Positions 55,898-64,000 of a DNA stretch of 64,000 nt are shown here, one piece after another. The notes below the pieces were generated by a model that saw nothing but the letters and a program-made list of their open reading frames with translations, did no database searches and was not told the DNA's origin. The position numbers and the translations under genes are program-made. How positions within the stretch are numbered: position 1 is the first letter of the stretch; every line of letters starts with the position of its first letter. Source of the DNA: Micrococcus sp023147585 (GTDB lineage: Bacteria; Actinomycetota; Actinomycetes; Actinomycetales; Micrococcaceae); assembly GCF_044872765.1 (NCBI RefSeq), contig NZ_CP085253.1, forward strand, positions 806,001-870,000. The letters are read 5' to 3'.

Positions 55898-58016
55898 CGG
55901 TGCCGTGGAGCAGCTCGAGCACGTCCGGGCCGTAGCGGTCCAGCTTGGCCTTGCCCACGCCCGGGACCTTGATGAGGTCGAGGGGGGTGGCCGGCATGGC
56001 CTCCGCGATCGCCACGAGGGTCGCGTCCGTGAACACCACGAACGCGGGCACCTTCCCCGCGCGGGCGGTGCTGGCGCGCCAGTCCCGCAGGGTGTCGAGA
56101 ACGGCCTCGTCGTAGGTGGCCGGGCAGTCCAGGCAGCGGCCGACCTTGCGCTCGGCGCCCGTCTCGAGGGCCTTGCCGCACGTGCGGCACGTGGCCACGG
56201 TGGCGCCGCGCCGCCGACCGCGGGGTGCGCCTGCCCCGGACGCGGCGGCGGGGGCGTGCTCGCGGGTGCCGCCGAGGGTCGGGTCGATGTCCCGCAGGAA
56301 GCGGGAGGCCCGCCGCGAGGCGCGCCCGCCGGTGCCGCGGGAGAGCGTCCACGTCAGCGACAGATGCTGGCGGGCGCGCGTGATGCCCACGTAGAGCAGG
56401 CGGCGCTCCTCGTCGATCTCGGCGGGCGTGTCCGCGAAGGAGATGGGCATGAGCCCCTCGGACAGCCCCACCAGGAAGACCGCGTCCCACTCGAGGCCCT
56501 TGGCCGAGTGCAGGGAGGCGAGCGTGACGCCCTGCACCGTGGGGGCGTGCTGGTGCTGGGCGCGCTCGTCGAGCTCGGCCACCAGCTCGGTGAGCGTGAA
56601 CTCGGCCCCGCGGGCGGCGGCCAGCTGGTCGGCGAGGTTCACGAGCGCGTGCAGCGACTCCCAGCGCTCGCGCGCCGCGCCCGTGGCGGCGGGCGGCTCG
56701 GCCGAGTACCCGAGGGAGGCCAGGACGTCCCGTGCACGGGCGGTCACCTCCTCCCCTGTGAGGCCCGGGTCGGCGCGTGCCGCGGCGCGCAGCTGCAGGA
56801 TGCCGTCGCGCACCTCGCGGCGGGAGAAGAAGCGCTCGCCGCCCCGCAGCTGGTAGCCCAGTCCCGCCGCGGACAGAGCGGTCTCGAACGCCTCCGACTG
56901 GCCGTTCGTGCGGAAGAGGACCGCGATCTCGGCGGGCGGAGTGCCCCCGTCCACGAGCTCGCGGATCCGCTGGGCCACCCAGCCCGCCTCGGCCTCGTCG
57001 TCCGTGCACTCGGCGAAGACGACGTCGGGCCCCGCGGGGCGCTGCGAGGTGAGCTGGAGCGGCTCGGGCCAGTGCGGGAGCCGGCGGTCGCGCTGCCCCT
57101 CCGCCGTGCGCGCCGCGAGGAGCCGGTTGGCGGCCTCCACGATCTGGGGGCTCGAGCGGTAGTCGCGCACGAGCTTGACGACGGTGGCCTCCTGGTGGCG
57201 CTCGCGGAAGCCTGTGAGGAAGCGGGAGGTCGCGCCCGTGAACGAGTAGATCGTCTGGGAGGAGTCACCCACCACGCACAGGTCCGCGCGGTCCCCGAGC
57301 CAGAGGTCCAGGAGGCGGTGCTGCAGCGGGGAGACGTCCTGGTACTCGTCCACCACGAAGACGCGGTACTGGTCCCGGATCGTGGCCGCGATGCGCGGCT
57401 CCGTGGAGAGGATGCCCACGAGGATGAGCAGCACGTCCTCGAAGTCGATCATGTTGCGGGCGGTCTTGGCCTCCTCGTACCCCGTGTAGAGGCGTGCCAC
57501 GGTGGTGGCGGTCCAGCCCGAGGGCATCTCCCGCCCCTTGGCCGCCTCGGCGTATCCCTCGGGAGCGTGGAGGGAGACCTTGGCCCACTCGATCTCGCCG
57601 GCGAGGTCGCGCAGCCCGGCGCGGTCCACGCTCATGCGCATGCCCTGGGCCACCTGGGTGAGCAGGCGCACCTTGTTCTCCACGAGCGTGGGCATCGGAC
57701 CGCCGACGGCCTGCGGCCAGAAGTACTGCAGCTGGCGCAGCGCGGCGGAGTGGAACGTGCGGGCCTGGACGCCGTCCACCCCGAGGTCGCGCAGGCGCGT
57801 GCGCATCTCCGCGGCCGCGCGCGCAGTGAACGTCAGCGCGAGGGTGCGGTGGGGGTCGAACACCCCGGAGGCGACGCCGTAGGCGATGCGGTGGGTGATG
57901 GCGCGGGTCTTGCCCGTGCCGGCGCCGGCCAGGATGCACACGGGGCCCCGGAGGGCGGTGGCGGCCTGCCGCTGCTCGGCGTCGAGCCCGCGGAGGATCT
58001 CATCGGGAGTGCTCAT
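55887..58016 (-). CDS. uvrD2: ATP-dependent DNA helicase UvrD2
   Basis: This 709-residue superfamily 1A helicase has Walker A LAGAGTGKTRAITHR near residue 30, FVVDEYQDVSPLQ (motif II), LHSAKGLEWDAVFLVG (motif V) and EERRLLYVGITRARQHL (motif VI). A tetracysteine module (CRTCGK and CLDC) links to a C-terminal HRDC domain, LIKVPGVGKAKLDRYGPDVL. This architecture is specific to mycobacterial-type UvrD2, which unwinds 3'-tailed duplexes and is essential in mycobacteria. The start at 58016 follows a GAGGAGG sequence. It lies next to adnAB, as Rv3198c does. Confidence 0.96.
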   Translation of the reverse strand: MSTPDEILRGLDAEQRQAATALRGPVCILAGAGTGKTRAITHRIAYGVASGVFDPHRTLALTFTARAAAEMRTRLRDLGVDGVQARTFHSAALRQLQYFWPQAVGGPMPTLVENKVRLLTQVAQGMRMSVDRAGLRDLAGEIEWAKVSLHAPEGYAEAAKGREMPSGWTATTVARLYTGYEEAKTARNMIDFEDVLLILVGILSTEPRIAATIRDQYRVFVVDEYQDVSPLQHRLLDLWLGDRADLCVVGDSSQTIYSFTGATSRFLTGFRERHQEATVVKLVRDYRSSPQIVEAANRLLAARTAEGQRDRRLPHWPEPLQLTSQRPAGPDVVFAECTDDEAEAGWVAQRIRELVDGGTPPAEIAVLFRTNGQSEAFETALSAAGLGYQLRGGERFFSRREVRDGILQLRAAARADPGLTGEEVTARARDVLASLGYSAEPPAATGAARERWESLHALVNLADQLAAARGAEFTLTELVAELDERAQHQHAPTVQGVTLASLHSAKGLEWDAVFLVGLSEGLMPISFADTPAEIDEERRLLYVGITRARQHLSLTWTLSRGTGGRASRRASRFLRDIDPTLGGTREHAPAAASGAGAPRGRRRGATVATCRTCGKALETGAERKVGRCLDCPATYDEAVLDTLRDWRASTARAGKVPAFVVFTDATLVAIAEAMPATPLDLIKVPGVGKAKLDRYGPDVLELLHGTAPA

Positions 58017-58123
58017 GCGGGACGAGTCCTCCTCGGTGTCCAGGGTCTGCGCGTCCGGCGACGTCCCACCGTACCAACCCGCGGACGCCGGTGCGCCCCA
58101 CCGCGCTCGGGCGTGGGCGCGCA

Positions 58124-58129
58124 TAGGGT
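58124..58129 (+). promoter_or_regulatory. -10 element TAGGGT, leaderless phosphotransferase gene
   Basis: TAGGGT lies 7 nt before the GTG at 58137, without a ribosome site between. Confidence 0.45.
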
Positions 58130-58136
58130 GGACCCC

Positions 58137-59324
58137 GTGCACCGTCAGTCCCTCCACCTCGCAGCCCTGGCCGCCGCGGCCGTCCCCGGCCTGACCCCGG
58201 TCTCGGTGGTCGCCAGCCCGGACGACCCCGCGGACTTCTCCGCCGCCGTCGTCGTGGACGCCCAGCGCCAGTGGTGGCGCGTGCGCTCCCCGCGCACCCC
58301 GGAGGCGGGGATCCGCCTGGAGACCGAGCTGCAGGTGCTCGCCGCGCTCACCCCGCGCGTGCGCGCGGCCCTGCCCTTCCGCACGCCCTCCGTGGCCGGC
58401 GCGGTGCGCCTGGGTGGCCTGCGCACCTTCGTGTACCAGGACATGCCGGGCCGTCCCCTCCCCCTCGAGGACCTCGTCGTGCTCGGCGAGCCCGCGGTGC
58501 AGGACGTCGGCCGCGTCATCGCGGCCGTGCACACCCTGCCCTCCTCCGTGGTGGACCTCGCGGACCTGCCGGTCTACACGGCGGAGGAGGTGCGCAACCG
58601 CCGGCTGCATGAGCTGGACCAGGCCGCCACCACGGGTCGCATCCCCCCGGTGCTGCTGCGCCGCTGGGAGGAGGCCATGGAGGAGGAGGCCCTGTGGTCG
58701 TTCTCCCCGGTGCCGGTGCACGGAGACCTGCACGAGGACAACCTGCTCGTGGAGCGCGGCCGGGTGGTCGGGGTGACCGGCTGGACCGACCTGCACGTGG
58801 GCGATCCCGCCGTGGACCTCGCGTGGTTGGCCGCCGCCGAGGACCCCGACTTCGCCGAGCGCGTGCTGGACGCCTACCGCGGGCGGCGCGCCGACGCCGG
58901 AGCCGGTGACGACGGGGACGAGCACCTGATGCGCCGCGCCTCCCTCCTCGCGGAGTTCGCGCTGGCCCAGTGGCTGGTGCGTGGCGTGGACCGCCACGAC
59001 GCGGACATGATCGCCGAGGCGGAGGACATGCTGGCCGAGCTGGCCGACGCTGTCCGGGGCCGCACGCACGGGAGCGCACCGGAGCACGCCGACGGCGAGG
59101 CGGCCGACGGCGAGCCGGCGGGCGACGCGGTGGATGCCGACGACGAGGACGCCGACGGTGACGACGCGGGCCGCGAGCGCGAGCCGGACGAGGCCGACGA
59201 CCAGACCGCCGCCCTCACCGTGGTGCCGGCTCCGGGCCGGGAAGCGGACCGGGCCGCCGCCCGGGGTGCTCGCCGGGCGCAGAGCCCCGGCGACGGGATC
59301 ACGGGCGGTTCAGCGCCTCGGTGA
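58137..59324 (+). CDS. APH-family phosphotransferase (macrolide/aminoglycoside kinase-like)
   Basis: The 395-residue protein has the kinase-like fold of APH enzymes. The catalytic loop HGDLHEDN is at 195-202 (Asp197) and the metal-binding Asp218 is in TGWTDLHVGD. The last 85 residues are a long acidic, disordered tail (Asp/Glu/Ala). Family members phosphorylate macrolides, aminoglycosides, choline or fructosamine; the location between uvrD2 and adnB in actinobacterial genomes suggests a housekeeping kinase rather than a resistance gene. Its 3' end overlaps the adnB 3' end by 26 bp. Confidence 0.85.
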   Translation: MHRQSLHLAALAAAAVPGLTPVSVVASPDDPADFSAAVVVDAQRQWWRVRSPRTPEAGIRLETELQVLAALTPRVRAALPFRTPSVAGAVRLGGLRTFVYQDMPGRPLPLEDLVVLGEPAVQDVGRVIAAVHTLPSSVVDLADLPVYTAEEVRNRRLHELDQAATTGRIPPVLLRRWEEAMEEEALWSFSPVPVHGDLHEDNLLVERGRVVGVTGWTDLHVGDPAVDLAWLAAAEDPDFAERVLDAYRGRRADAGAGDDGDEHLMRRASLLAEFALAQWLVRGVDRHDADMIAEAEDMLAELADAVRGRTHGSAPEHADGEAADGEPAGDAVDADDEDADGDDAGREREPDEADDQTAALTVVPAPGREADRAAARGARRAQSPGDGITGGSAPR

Positions 59325-62300
59325 CGATGCGCTCGAGCTCATCCTCCCCCGGCAGGTGGGCGAGCGAGCGCTCGACGCCGTGCGCGACGTAGACGAAGCT
59401 CGCCCCGATGTTCTCGAGCGGGATCCCGTGCAGGCGTGACCACGCGAGCCGGTAGACCGCCAGCTGCAGGCCCTTGACCTCGAGGTCGCGGTCCGACGGC
59501 ACCGCGCCCGTCTTCCAGTCCACCAGCTCCCACGCGGCCTCGGGATCGAGGGGCATCCCCTCGCGGGCTCCCGAGCAGTAGATGGCGTCCACGCGCCCGC
59601 GCAGGGTGATCCCGGCGACCGTGGTCTCCACCGCCGCCTCCACGAACGCGGGGGTCCGGTCCGCCCAGCGCGAGGACCGGAACCACTCCTGCATCGGGGC
59701 GAGGTCCAGGGCGTCGTCCACCCACTGGTCGGCGGCGTCCGAGGGGTCCTCGATGTCCAGCATGCCCGTCGCGCCGAACCGGTCCTCGAGCCAGGCGTGG
59801 AACGCCGTGCCGCGGCGCGCCGCGTGGGCGGGCGGACGCGGCATGGGCCGGCGCAGCTGCTCGGCCACCGCCTGCGGGTCCGCCGCCAGCTCACCGTAGA
59901 GCGAGACGGAGACGTGGCTCGGCAGCGCCACCTGGCCCCCGGTCCCGGCGATGTCCCGGCGCCGCAGCAGCACCCAGGCGAGCTCCCGGGCGATCTCCGG
60001 GTCCGCCTCGAGGTCCTCGGGGGCCGCGCCTCGGACGCGCGCGGCCGCGGACTCGACCGCGGCACGCCGCGGCCGGGAGCGGGACGGGAGCTTCTCCCAG
60101 CGGTCCTCGTCCTCGGGGTCCTCCGGGTCAGCGACGGCGACCTCCGGCCCCGTCAGCGGGTCGAACGGCCACCAGGCGGCGAGCAGGCGGCCGGCCATGG
60201 GGTTCTCCTCCGTCAGCTCGGAGGGGTCCGGCTCGTGGCCGATCTCGATCCCGGGGAACGAGCCGGCGAGCGCGGCGACCTCCTCAAGGAACTCGGACGG
60301 CGCCGCGGGGTTCTTGTTCGTCCCCTTCCAGCGGGTGGTGCTCAGCCACAGCCGGCTCCGCGCGCGGGTGAACGCGACATACGCGAGCCGCCGCTCCTCC
60401 CGCCTCCCGTGGGCGTCCACGGCGATCTGGTAGGGCTCGGGCAGCCCCTCGGCATCCTTGGACGTGTAGGTCCTGCCGGCCGACTGCGCCCAGTCGCGCA
60501 TGTTCTCAGCCCATCCGGCGTCCCACTGCGGCAGTGAGGCCGCGTCACCGCGCAGGGCCCACGGCAGCGCGCCGTTCGCGGGCGCGGTCCAGCGGTCGGA
60601 CCGAGCCGAGGGGAACGAGCCCTCCATGAGCCCCGGCACCGCGACGACGTCCCACTCCAGTCCCTTGGACGCGTGGGTCGTGAGCACCTGGACCACCCCG
60701 GGGGCGGGCTCCCCGGCCTCGATGCCGAGGCCCTTCTCGTGCTCCTCCACCGACGCCGTCCAGGCGAGGAACGCGGAGAGCCCCGCCGCCGCCGTCGTGC
60801 CGGCGGCGAAGCCGCGCGCCGCGTCCTGGAACGCGTTGAGGTGGCGGCGGGCGGAGGCCCCGGACGCGTCGGGGCGCAGGGCCACCTCCACGTCCAGGCC
60901 GATCTCCCGCTCGACCTCGGCGATGAGCTCGGCGGGCTCCGCGTCCGCACGAGCGGAGAGGCGCCGCAGGAGGCGGTTGGCCTCGCGCAGGCGGCGCAGA
61001 CCCTCGTCCGAGAAGCCGCGCCCGCGGGAGCCGGTCCAGTCGAAGCCCTCCCGTGGCAGCGAGTCGAGGGCCTCCAGCAGGGCGGGGGCGTCGGTGTCCT
61101 CCTCGGGGCTCACGTCCGCGGCCTCGACGTCCGCCGCCCCCTCGGCTCCGGCGGCCCGCAGGCGGGAGACGAAGCGGGCGCGTTCGTGGAGCACCTCGAG
61201 GTCCGCGGGGCCGATGCGCCACCGGGGGCCGGTGAGCATGCGGACCACGTGGTCGTTGCGGGAGGGGTCGGCGAGGACGTGGAGGACGGCGAGCACCTCG
61301 GAGACCTCGGGAAGGGAGAGCAGTCCCGAGAGGCCGAGGACCTCGTAGGGCAGGCCTGCCTCGTCGAGGGCCGCGAGCACCGGCACGAACTGCGCGCGCG
61401 TGCGGCACAGGACCGCCCGCGTGAGGCGGGTCCGGCCGTCGGCCGCGACGTCCGGCAGCGCCGCCAGCCGCTCCGCGAGCGCCCTCGCCTCCTCGTCCTG
61501 GGTGACGTGCCGGTCGATGCGCACCTCCCCCTCGCCCGTTCCGGGGCGGGGGCGGAGGGGTCGCAGCTCGATGGGCGAGCCTGCCCCCGCCTCCGCGTGG
61601 ACGACGAGCGGAGCCGCCACTGTGTTGGCCGCCTCCAGCACCGCCTCGTCGTTGCGCCACGCGACGGTCAGGTGGGAGACGTCCGCGTTGACGCGCCGAG
61701 TCCCGCCGTCGGGGAGCGCCTGGACCCGCGGGAAGGTGCCCGGGAAGGCGAAGAGCTGGCCGGCGGAGGCGCCGCGGAAGCCGTAGATGGACTGGTGGGG
61801 GTCGCCGACGGCCGTGACGCAGTGCCCGAGCCCGGGCGCGTCCGCCTCGGGGCCGGTGGGGCCGAAGAGCCCGGCGAAGATCTGCATCTGGGCGTGTGAG
61901 GTGTCCTGGAACTCGTCCAGCAGGACGACGGGGAAGCGACCGCGCTCCTGCTCCCCCGCACAGGGCACCTCCCGGGCGATCCGCGCGGCGTGGCGTAGCA
62001 GGTCGCCGAAGTCCATCGCGTCGCGCTCCTGCTTGGCCTCGTCGTAGCGGGCCACGAGGTCGGCCATGAGGGCCCGGTCCTCGAACGCCTCGATCAGCTC
62101 GAGGATCACGCGGGAGGGCTCCTTCATGCGGGCCGGGAGCGGGAGCCCCCGGCCCTGGGCGACGAGCGCCTCCAGGTGCGCACGGACGTCCTCGGGGGCC
62201 ACGAGGTGCTCCGCCATGTCCCCCGCGAGGCGCAGCGCCTGGGAGATCAGCGTGGAGGGCCGGACGCCGAGGCGGTCCGCCACGATCGGATGGGACTCCA

Positions 62301-62778
62301 CGACGCCGGCCATGATCCGGTGCGCGTCGGCGTCGCCGAGCAGCACGGCCTCGGGCTCCACGCCGATGCGCAGCCCGTGGTCGCGCACGAGCGCGCCCGC
62401 GTAGGAGTGGTACGTGGACACGGCGGCGCGGCCGAGGTCCTCCGGCTCGCCGTCGAACCCGGGGATCACGAGCCCGGAGCGCAGCAGGGCGTCCACCTTG
62501 TCGTTGATGCGGTGGGCCAGCTCGCCGGCGGCCTTGCGCGTGAACGTGACGCCGAGGATCTGGTCGGGCCGCGCGTGGCCGTTGGCCACGAGCCAGACCA
62601 CGCGGTCGGACATCGTGGCGGTCTTGCCGGAGCCGGCGCCGGCCATGACGAGCCGGGGCGTGAGCGGAGCGGTGATGACCTCGGCCTGCTCGTCCGTGGG
62701 CGGATGCACCTTCAGGCGGGCGGCGATGTCCTCCGGCGCGTGGACCGCGGCGGGGACGTCCATGTTCAGCGGTTCCAT
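59299..62778 (-). CDS. adnB: Helicase-nuclease subunit AdnB
   Basis: This 1159-residue protein combines a UvrD-like helicase and a RecB-type nuclease. Walker A VMAGAGSGKTATMSDRV is at 45-60, QIFAGLFG and LLDEFQDTSHAQMQI form motif II, and LTTHASKGLEWDVVAVPG motif V. The C-terminal nuclease has GTAFHAWLEDRFG, ELVDWKTGAVPSDRDL and GLQLAVYRLAW with the PDDEXK His, Asp, Lys and Gln-Tyr pattern. AdnAB resects double-strand ends for homologous recombination in mycobacteria. It starts 13 bp inside adnA, so both are coupled. An internal ATG five codons later is the alternative start. Confidence 0.95.
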   Translation of the reverse strand: MEPLNMDVPAAVHAPEDIAARLKVHPPTDEQAEVITAPLTPRLVMAGAGSGKTATMSDRVVWLVANGHARPDQILGVTFTRKAAGELAHRINDKVDALLRSGLVIPGFDGEPEDLGRAAVSTYHSYAGALVRDHGLRIGVEPEAVLLGDADAHRIMAGVVESHPIVADRLGVRPSTLISQALRLAGDMAEHLVAPEDVRAHLEALVAQGRGLPLPARMKEPSRVILELIEAFEDRALMADLVARYDEAKQERDAMDFGDLLRHAARIAREVPCAGEQERGRFPVVLLDEFQDTSHAQMQIFAGLFGPTGPEADAPGLGHCVTAVGDPHQSIYGFRGASAGQLFAFPGTFPRVQALPDGGTRRVNADVSHLTVAWRNDEAVLEAANTVAAPLVVHAEAGAGSPIELRPLRPRPGTGEGEVRIDRHVTQDEEARALAERLAALPDVAADGRTRLTRAVLCRTRAQFVPVLAALDEAGLPYEVLGLSGLLSLPEVSEVLAVLHVLADPSRNDHVVRMLTGPRWRIGPADLEVLHERARFVSRLRAAGAEGAADVEAADVSPEEDTDAPALLEALDSLPREGFDWTGSRGRGFSDEGLRRLREANRLLRRLSARADAEPAELIAEVEREIGLDVEVALRPDASGASARRHLNAFQDAARGFAAGTTAAAGLSAFLAWTASVEEHEKGLGIEAGEPAPGVVQVLTTHASKGLEWDVVAVPGLMEGSFPSARSDRWTAPANGALPWALRGDAASLPQWDAGWAENMRDWAQSAGRTYTSKDAEGLPEPYQIAVDAHGRREERRLAYVAFTRARSRLWLSTTRWKGTNKNPAAPSEFLEEVAALAGSFPGIEIGHEPDPSELTEENPMAGRLLAAWWPFDPLTGPEVAVADPEDPEDEDRWEKLPSRSRPRRAAVESAAARVRGAAPEDLEADPEIARELAWVLLRRRDIAGTGGQVALPSHVSVSLYGELAADPQAVAEQLRRPMPRPPAHAARRGTAFHAWLEDRFGATGMLDIEDPSDAADQWVDDALDLAPMQEWFRSSRWADRTPAFVEAAVETTVAGITLRGRVDAIYCSGAREGMPLDPEAAWELVDWKTGAVPSDRDLEVKGLQLAVYRLAWSRLHGIPLENIGASFVYVAHGVERSLAHLPGEDELERIVTEALNRP

Positions 62779-64000
62779 TCGGTGACCTGCCTTCCTTCGG
62801 CGCAGAGGGGACAGACGGACGGCAGGGCGCAGCCGGCGGACCCGTCGTGGAGGGCGAGGAAGCGGGGCCCGACGGTCCGGCGGGCGGCCGTGAAGACCTG
62901 GTCGAGGGCCCAGCGGTCCTCGTCGGTCAGCGCGGCCTGCTCCTGCACCTTCGTCTTCTGGGTGCCCGCGCCGAGCTGGACGAGCGCGGCCCCGGCCGGG
63001 GCGGACGGCTCCGCCAGCTGCGCGAGGGCGGCCCGCAGCGCCGGGTCGGCCTCCGGGTCATCCCGCAGCACCGACACCCCGTGCGCGCGCAGGGCGACCT
63101 GGTAGGCGGCGAGCTGCGGCTGGCGGGGCAGCTCGGCCGCCGACGGCGCGCGGCGGCCCGTCTTGAGGTCGACGATGTACGGGCGTCCGGCCGCGTCCAC
63201 CTCGAGCCGGTCGATGACGCCGTTGATCAGCACCGTCAGTCCCGCCCACGTGAGTTCGGCCCGCATGGGCACCTCCTGGGCCAGGGCGCGCCGCCCCGCG
63301 GCCCGCACGACGGAGAGGTAGCCGAGGTAGGCCTTCGCCAGCTCGCGGGCCCGGGCGTGCTCGAGCTCGCTGACCCACCCCCCGGGCAGGCCCAGCTCCG
63401 GCAGGCGACGCTCGAGCTCGGCGCGCACGGCCTCGGGCGGGCCGTCCGGGTGGTGCTCGGCCACGGAGTGGACGAGGGTGCCCACGGACTGCGCCAGCGT
63501 CGCTCCAGCCTGGGACCCCACGTGGTAGAGCAGCCAGTTGAGGGGATTGGTCAGAGCAGTCTCCACGCGGGACGGCGAGAGGCGGACCGGGTGGTGGGCC
63601 ACGTCCGTGAGGGCCTCCTCTGTGGACAGCGGCGCGAGGCCCCACCAGTGCGCGGGGTCTGCGGTCTCCACGCCGTCCGCGGCCAGCCGGGCGAGGGCCG
63701 CGGCGGCCGCCGCCGGATCCACGGCCCCGGCGCCTTCCTCCCCCTGCTCGAGGGCGCGGCGGAGCCGCGCGACGAGCGCGCCGGCCGTCAGCGGCGGCGC
63801 CACCTCCGTGAGGGGGCGGACGCCGCTCTCATCGTCGCCGGGTTCCGCGGGGGCCAGGAGGTCGAGGAAGTCGGAGGGCATTTCGTCCTCGTTCCGCACG
63901 GCGGTGGCGAGGACGCGGCGGCGCGCCCGGGAGACCGCCGCCGCCAGCATGCGCAGCTCGTCCTGCCGCGTCTCCTGCAACCGGGTGCGGTGGTCCGTCG
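62766..64000 (-). CDS. adnA: Helicase-nuclease subunit AdnA (5' end beyond window)
   Basis: Only the last 411 residues are visible. The visible part opens with helicase motif VI (DELRMLAAAVSRARRRVL) at the window edge. It continues into a RecB-type nuclease domain: GTLVHSVAEHH, INGVIDRLEVDAAGRPYIVDLKTGRR and QPQLAAYQVALRAHG. The C-terminus ends CALPSVCPLCAEGRQ, cysteines expected to hold the Fe-S cluster of AdnA-type nucleases. It pairs with AdnB, matching Rv3202c-Rv3201c. The frame stays open to base 64000, so the gene is truncated by the window and not broken. Confidence 0.92.
   Translation of the reverse strand, partial: TDHRTRLQETRQDELRMLAAAVSRARRRVLATAVRNEDEMPSDFLDLLAPAEPGDDESGVRPLTEVAPPLTAGALVARLRRALEQGEEGAGAVDPAAAAAALARLAADGVETADPAHWWGLAPLSTEEALTDVAHHPVRLSPSRVETALTNPLNWLLYHVGSQAGATLAQSVGTLVHSVAEHHPDGPPEAVRAELERRLPELGLPGGWVSELEHARARELAKAYLGYLSVVRAAGRRALAQEVPMRAELTWAGLTVLINGVIDRLEVDAAGRPYIVDLKTGRRAPSAAELPRQPQLAAYQVALRAHGVSVLRDDPEADPALRAALAQLAEPSAPAGAALVQLGAGTQKTKVQEQAALTDEDRWALDQVFTAARRTVGPRFLALHDGSAGCALPSVCPLCAEGRQVTEWNR

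Noticed and set aside
58137..59324. Phosphotransferase as an acquired antibiotic-resistance gene
   Set aside because: It lies in a conserved repair-gene neighbourhood without mobile elements and has host-like composition; substrate is unknown.

Overview
The window is very GC-rich DNA with strongly GC-biased third codon positions. It carries typical Actinomycetota markers: WhiB1, MtrAB-LpqB, AdnAB, UvrD2, PdtaS, a Rv2578c-type radical SAM protein, and infC with a long Ala/Pro tail. Gene content and order suggest a Micrococcaceae chromosome, probably Micrococcus; the genus is an inference. It is ordinary core chromosome: I see no insertion sequence, prophage, CRISPR array, rRNA or integrase.

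Layout. 1-4.1 kb (minus): pheST followed by the 5' part of a phosphopantetheinyl-transferase-like gene. 4.1-9.1 kb: a CHY zinc-finger protein coupled to a small HExxH protein, pyrrolidone-carboxylate peptidase, an SOS-box-controlled radical SAM protein, a Nudix hydrolase, an MFS exporter and a GlsB-type membrane protein. 9.1-12.8 kb: infC-rpmI-rplT followed by a TrmH-family methylase, with a DUF1844 gene divergent from infC. 12.9-20.3 kb: a small membrane protein, whiB1, PdtaS sensor kinase, an orphan CpaE-like/CpaB-like pair, a small excisionase-type HTH protein, a LysM protein and a Rv3235-family protein. 20.3-29.3 kb (minus): mtrA-mtrB-lpqB-comF-hpf-secA, in the same order as Rv3246c-Rv3240c of Mycobacterium tuberculosis. 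29.4-31.2 kb: an ECF sigma factor with its membrane partner. 31.2-37.6 kb (minus): cysteine desulfurase, mnmA, chorismate mutase and a MetE-like protein, plus a Ktr/Trk potassium channel pair. 37.6-40.6 kb: a J-domain protein, TrmL and a one-polypeptide sigma/anti-sigma fusion. 40.6-47.8 kb: PIG-L deacetylase coupled to an HtrA-like protease, TPM protein with PspA, and a GltS-type symporter. 47.9 kb: initiator tRNA-Met. 48.1-64 kb: UPF0182, Lon-like PDZ protease, DUF2342, M48/DUF45 peptidase, ThiF-like protein, uvrD2, a phosphotransferase, adnB and the 3' part of adnA. This block closely mirrors Rv3193c-Rv3202c.

Functional themes are translation, envelope sensing and secretion, membrane stress, and DNA end repair. 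The less explained signals are mostly regulatory: a tandem SOS operator, a helically phased GACA repeat, an AUC-initiated infC behind a leader with mutually exclusive hairpins, many TANNNT hexamers 6-7 nt before start codons that imply leaderless mRNAs, and a CsoR-like palindrome before the GlsB gene. The most unusual protein is the sigma/anti-sigma fusion at 39144-40604. All functional calls come from reading the sequence; no database search was run.
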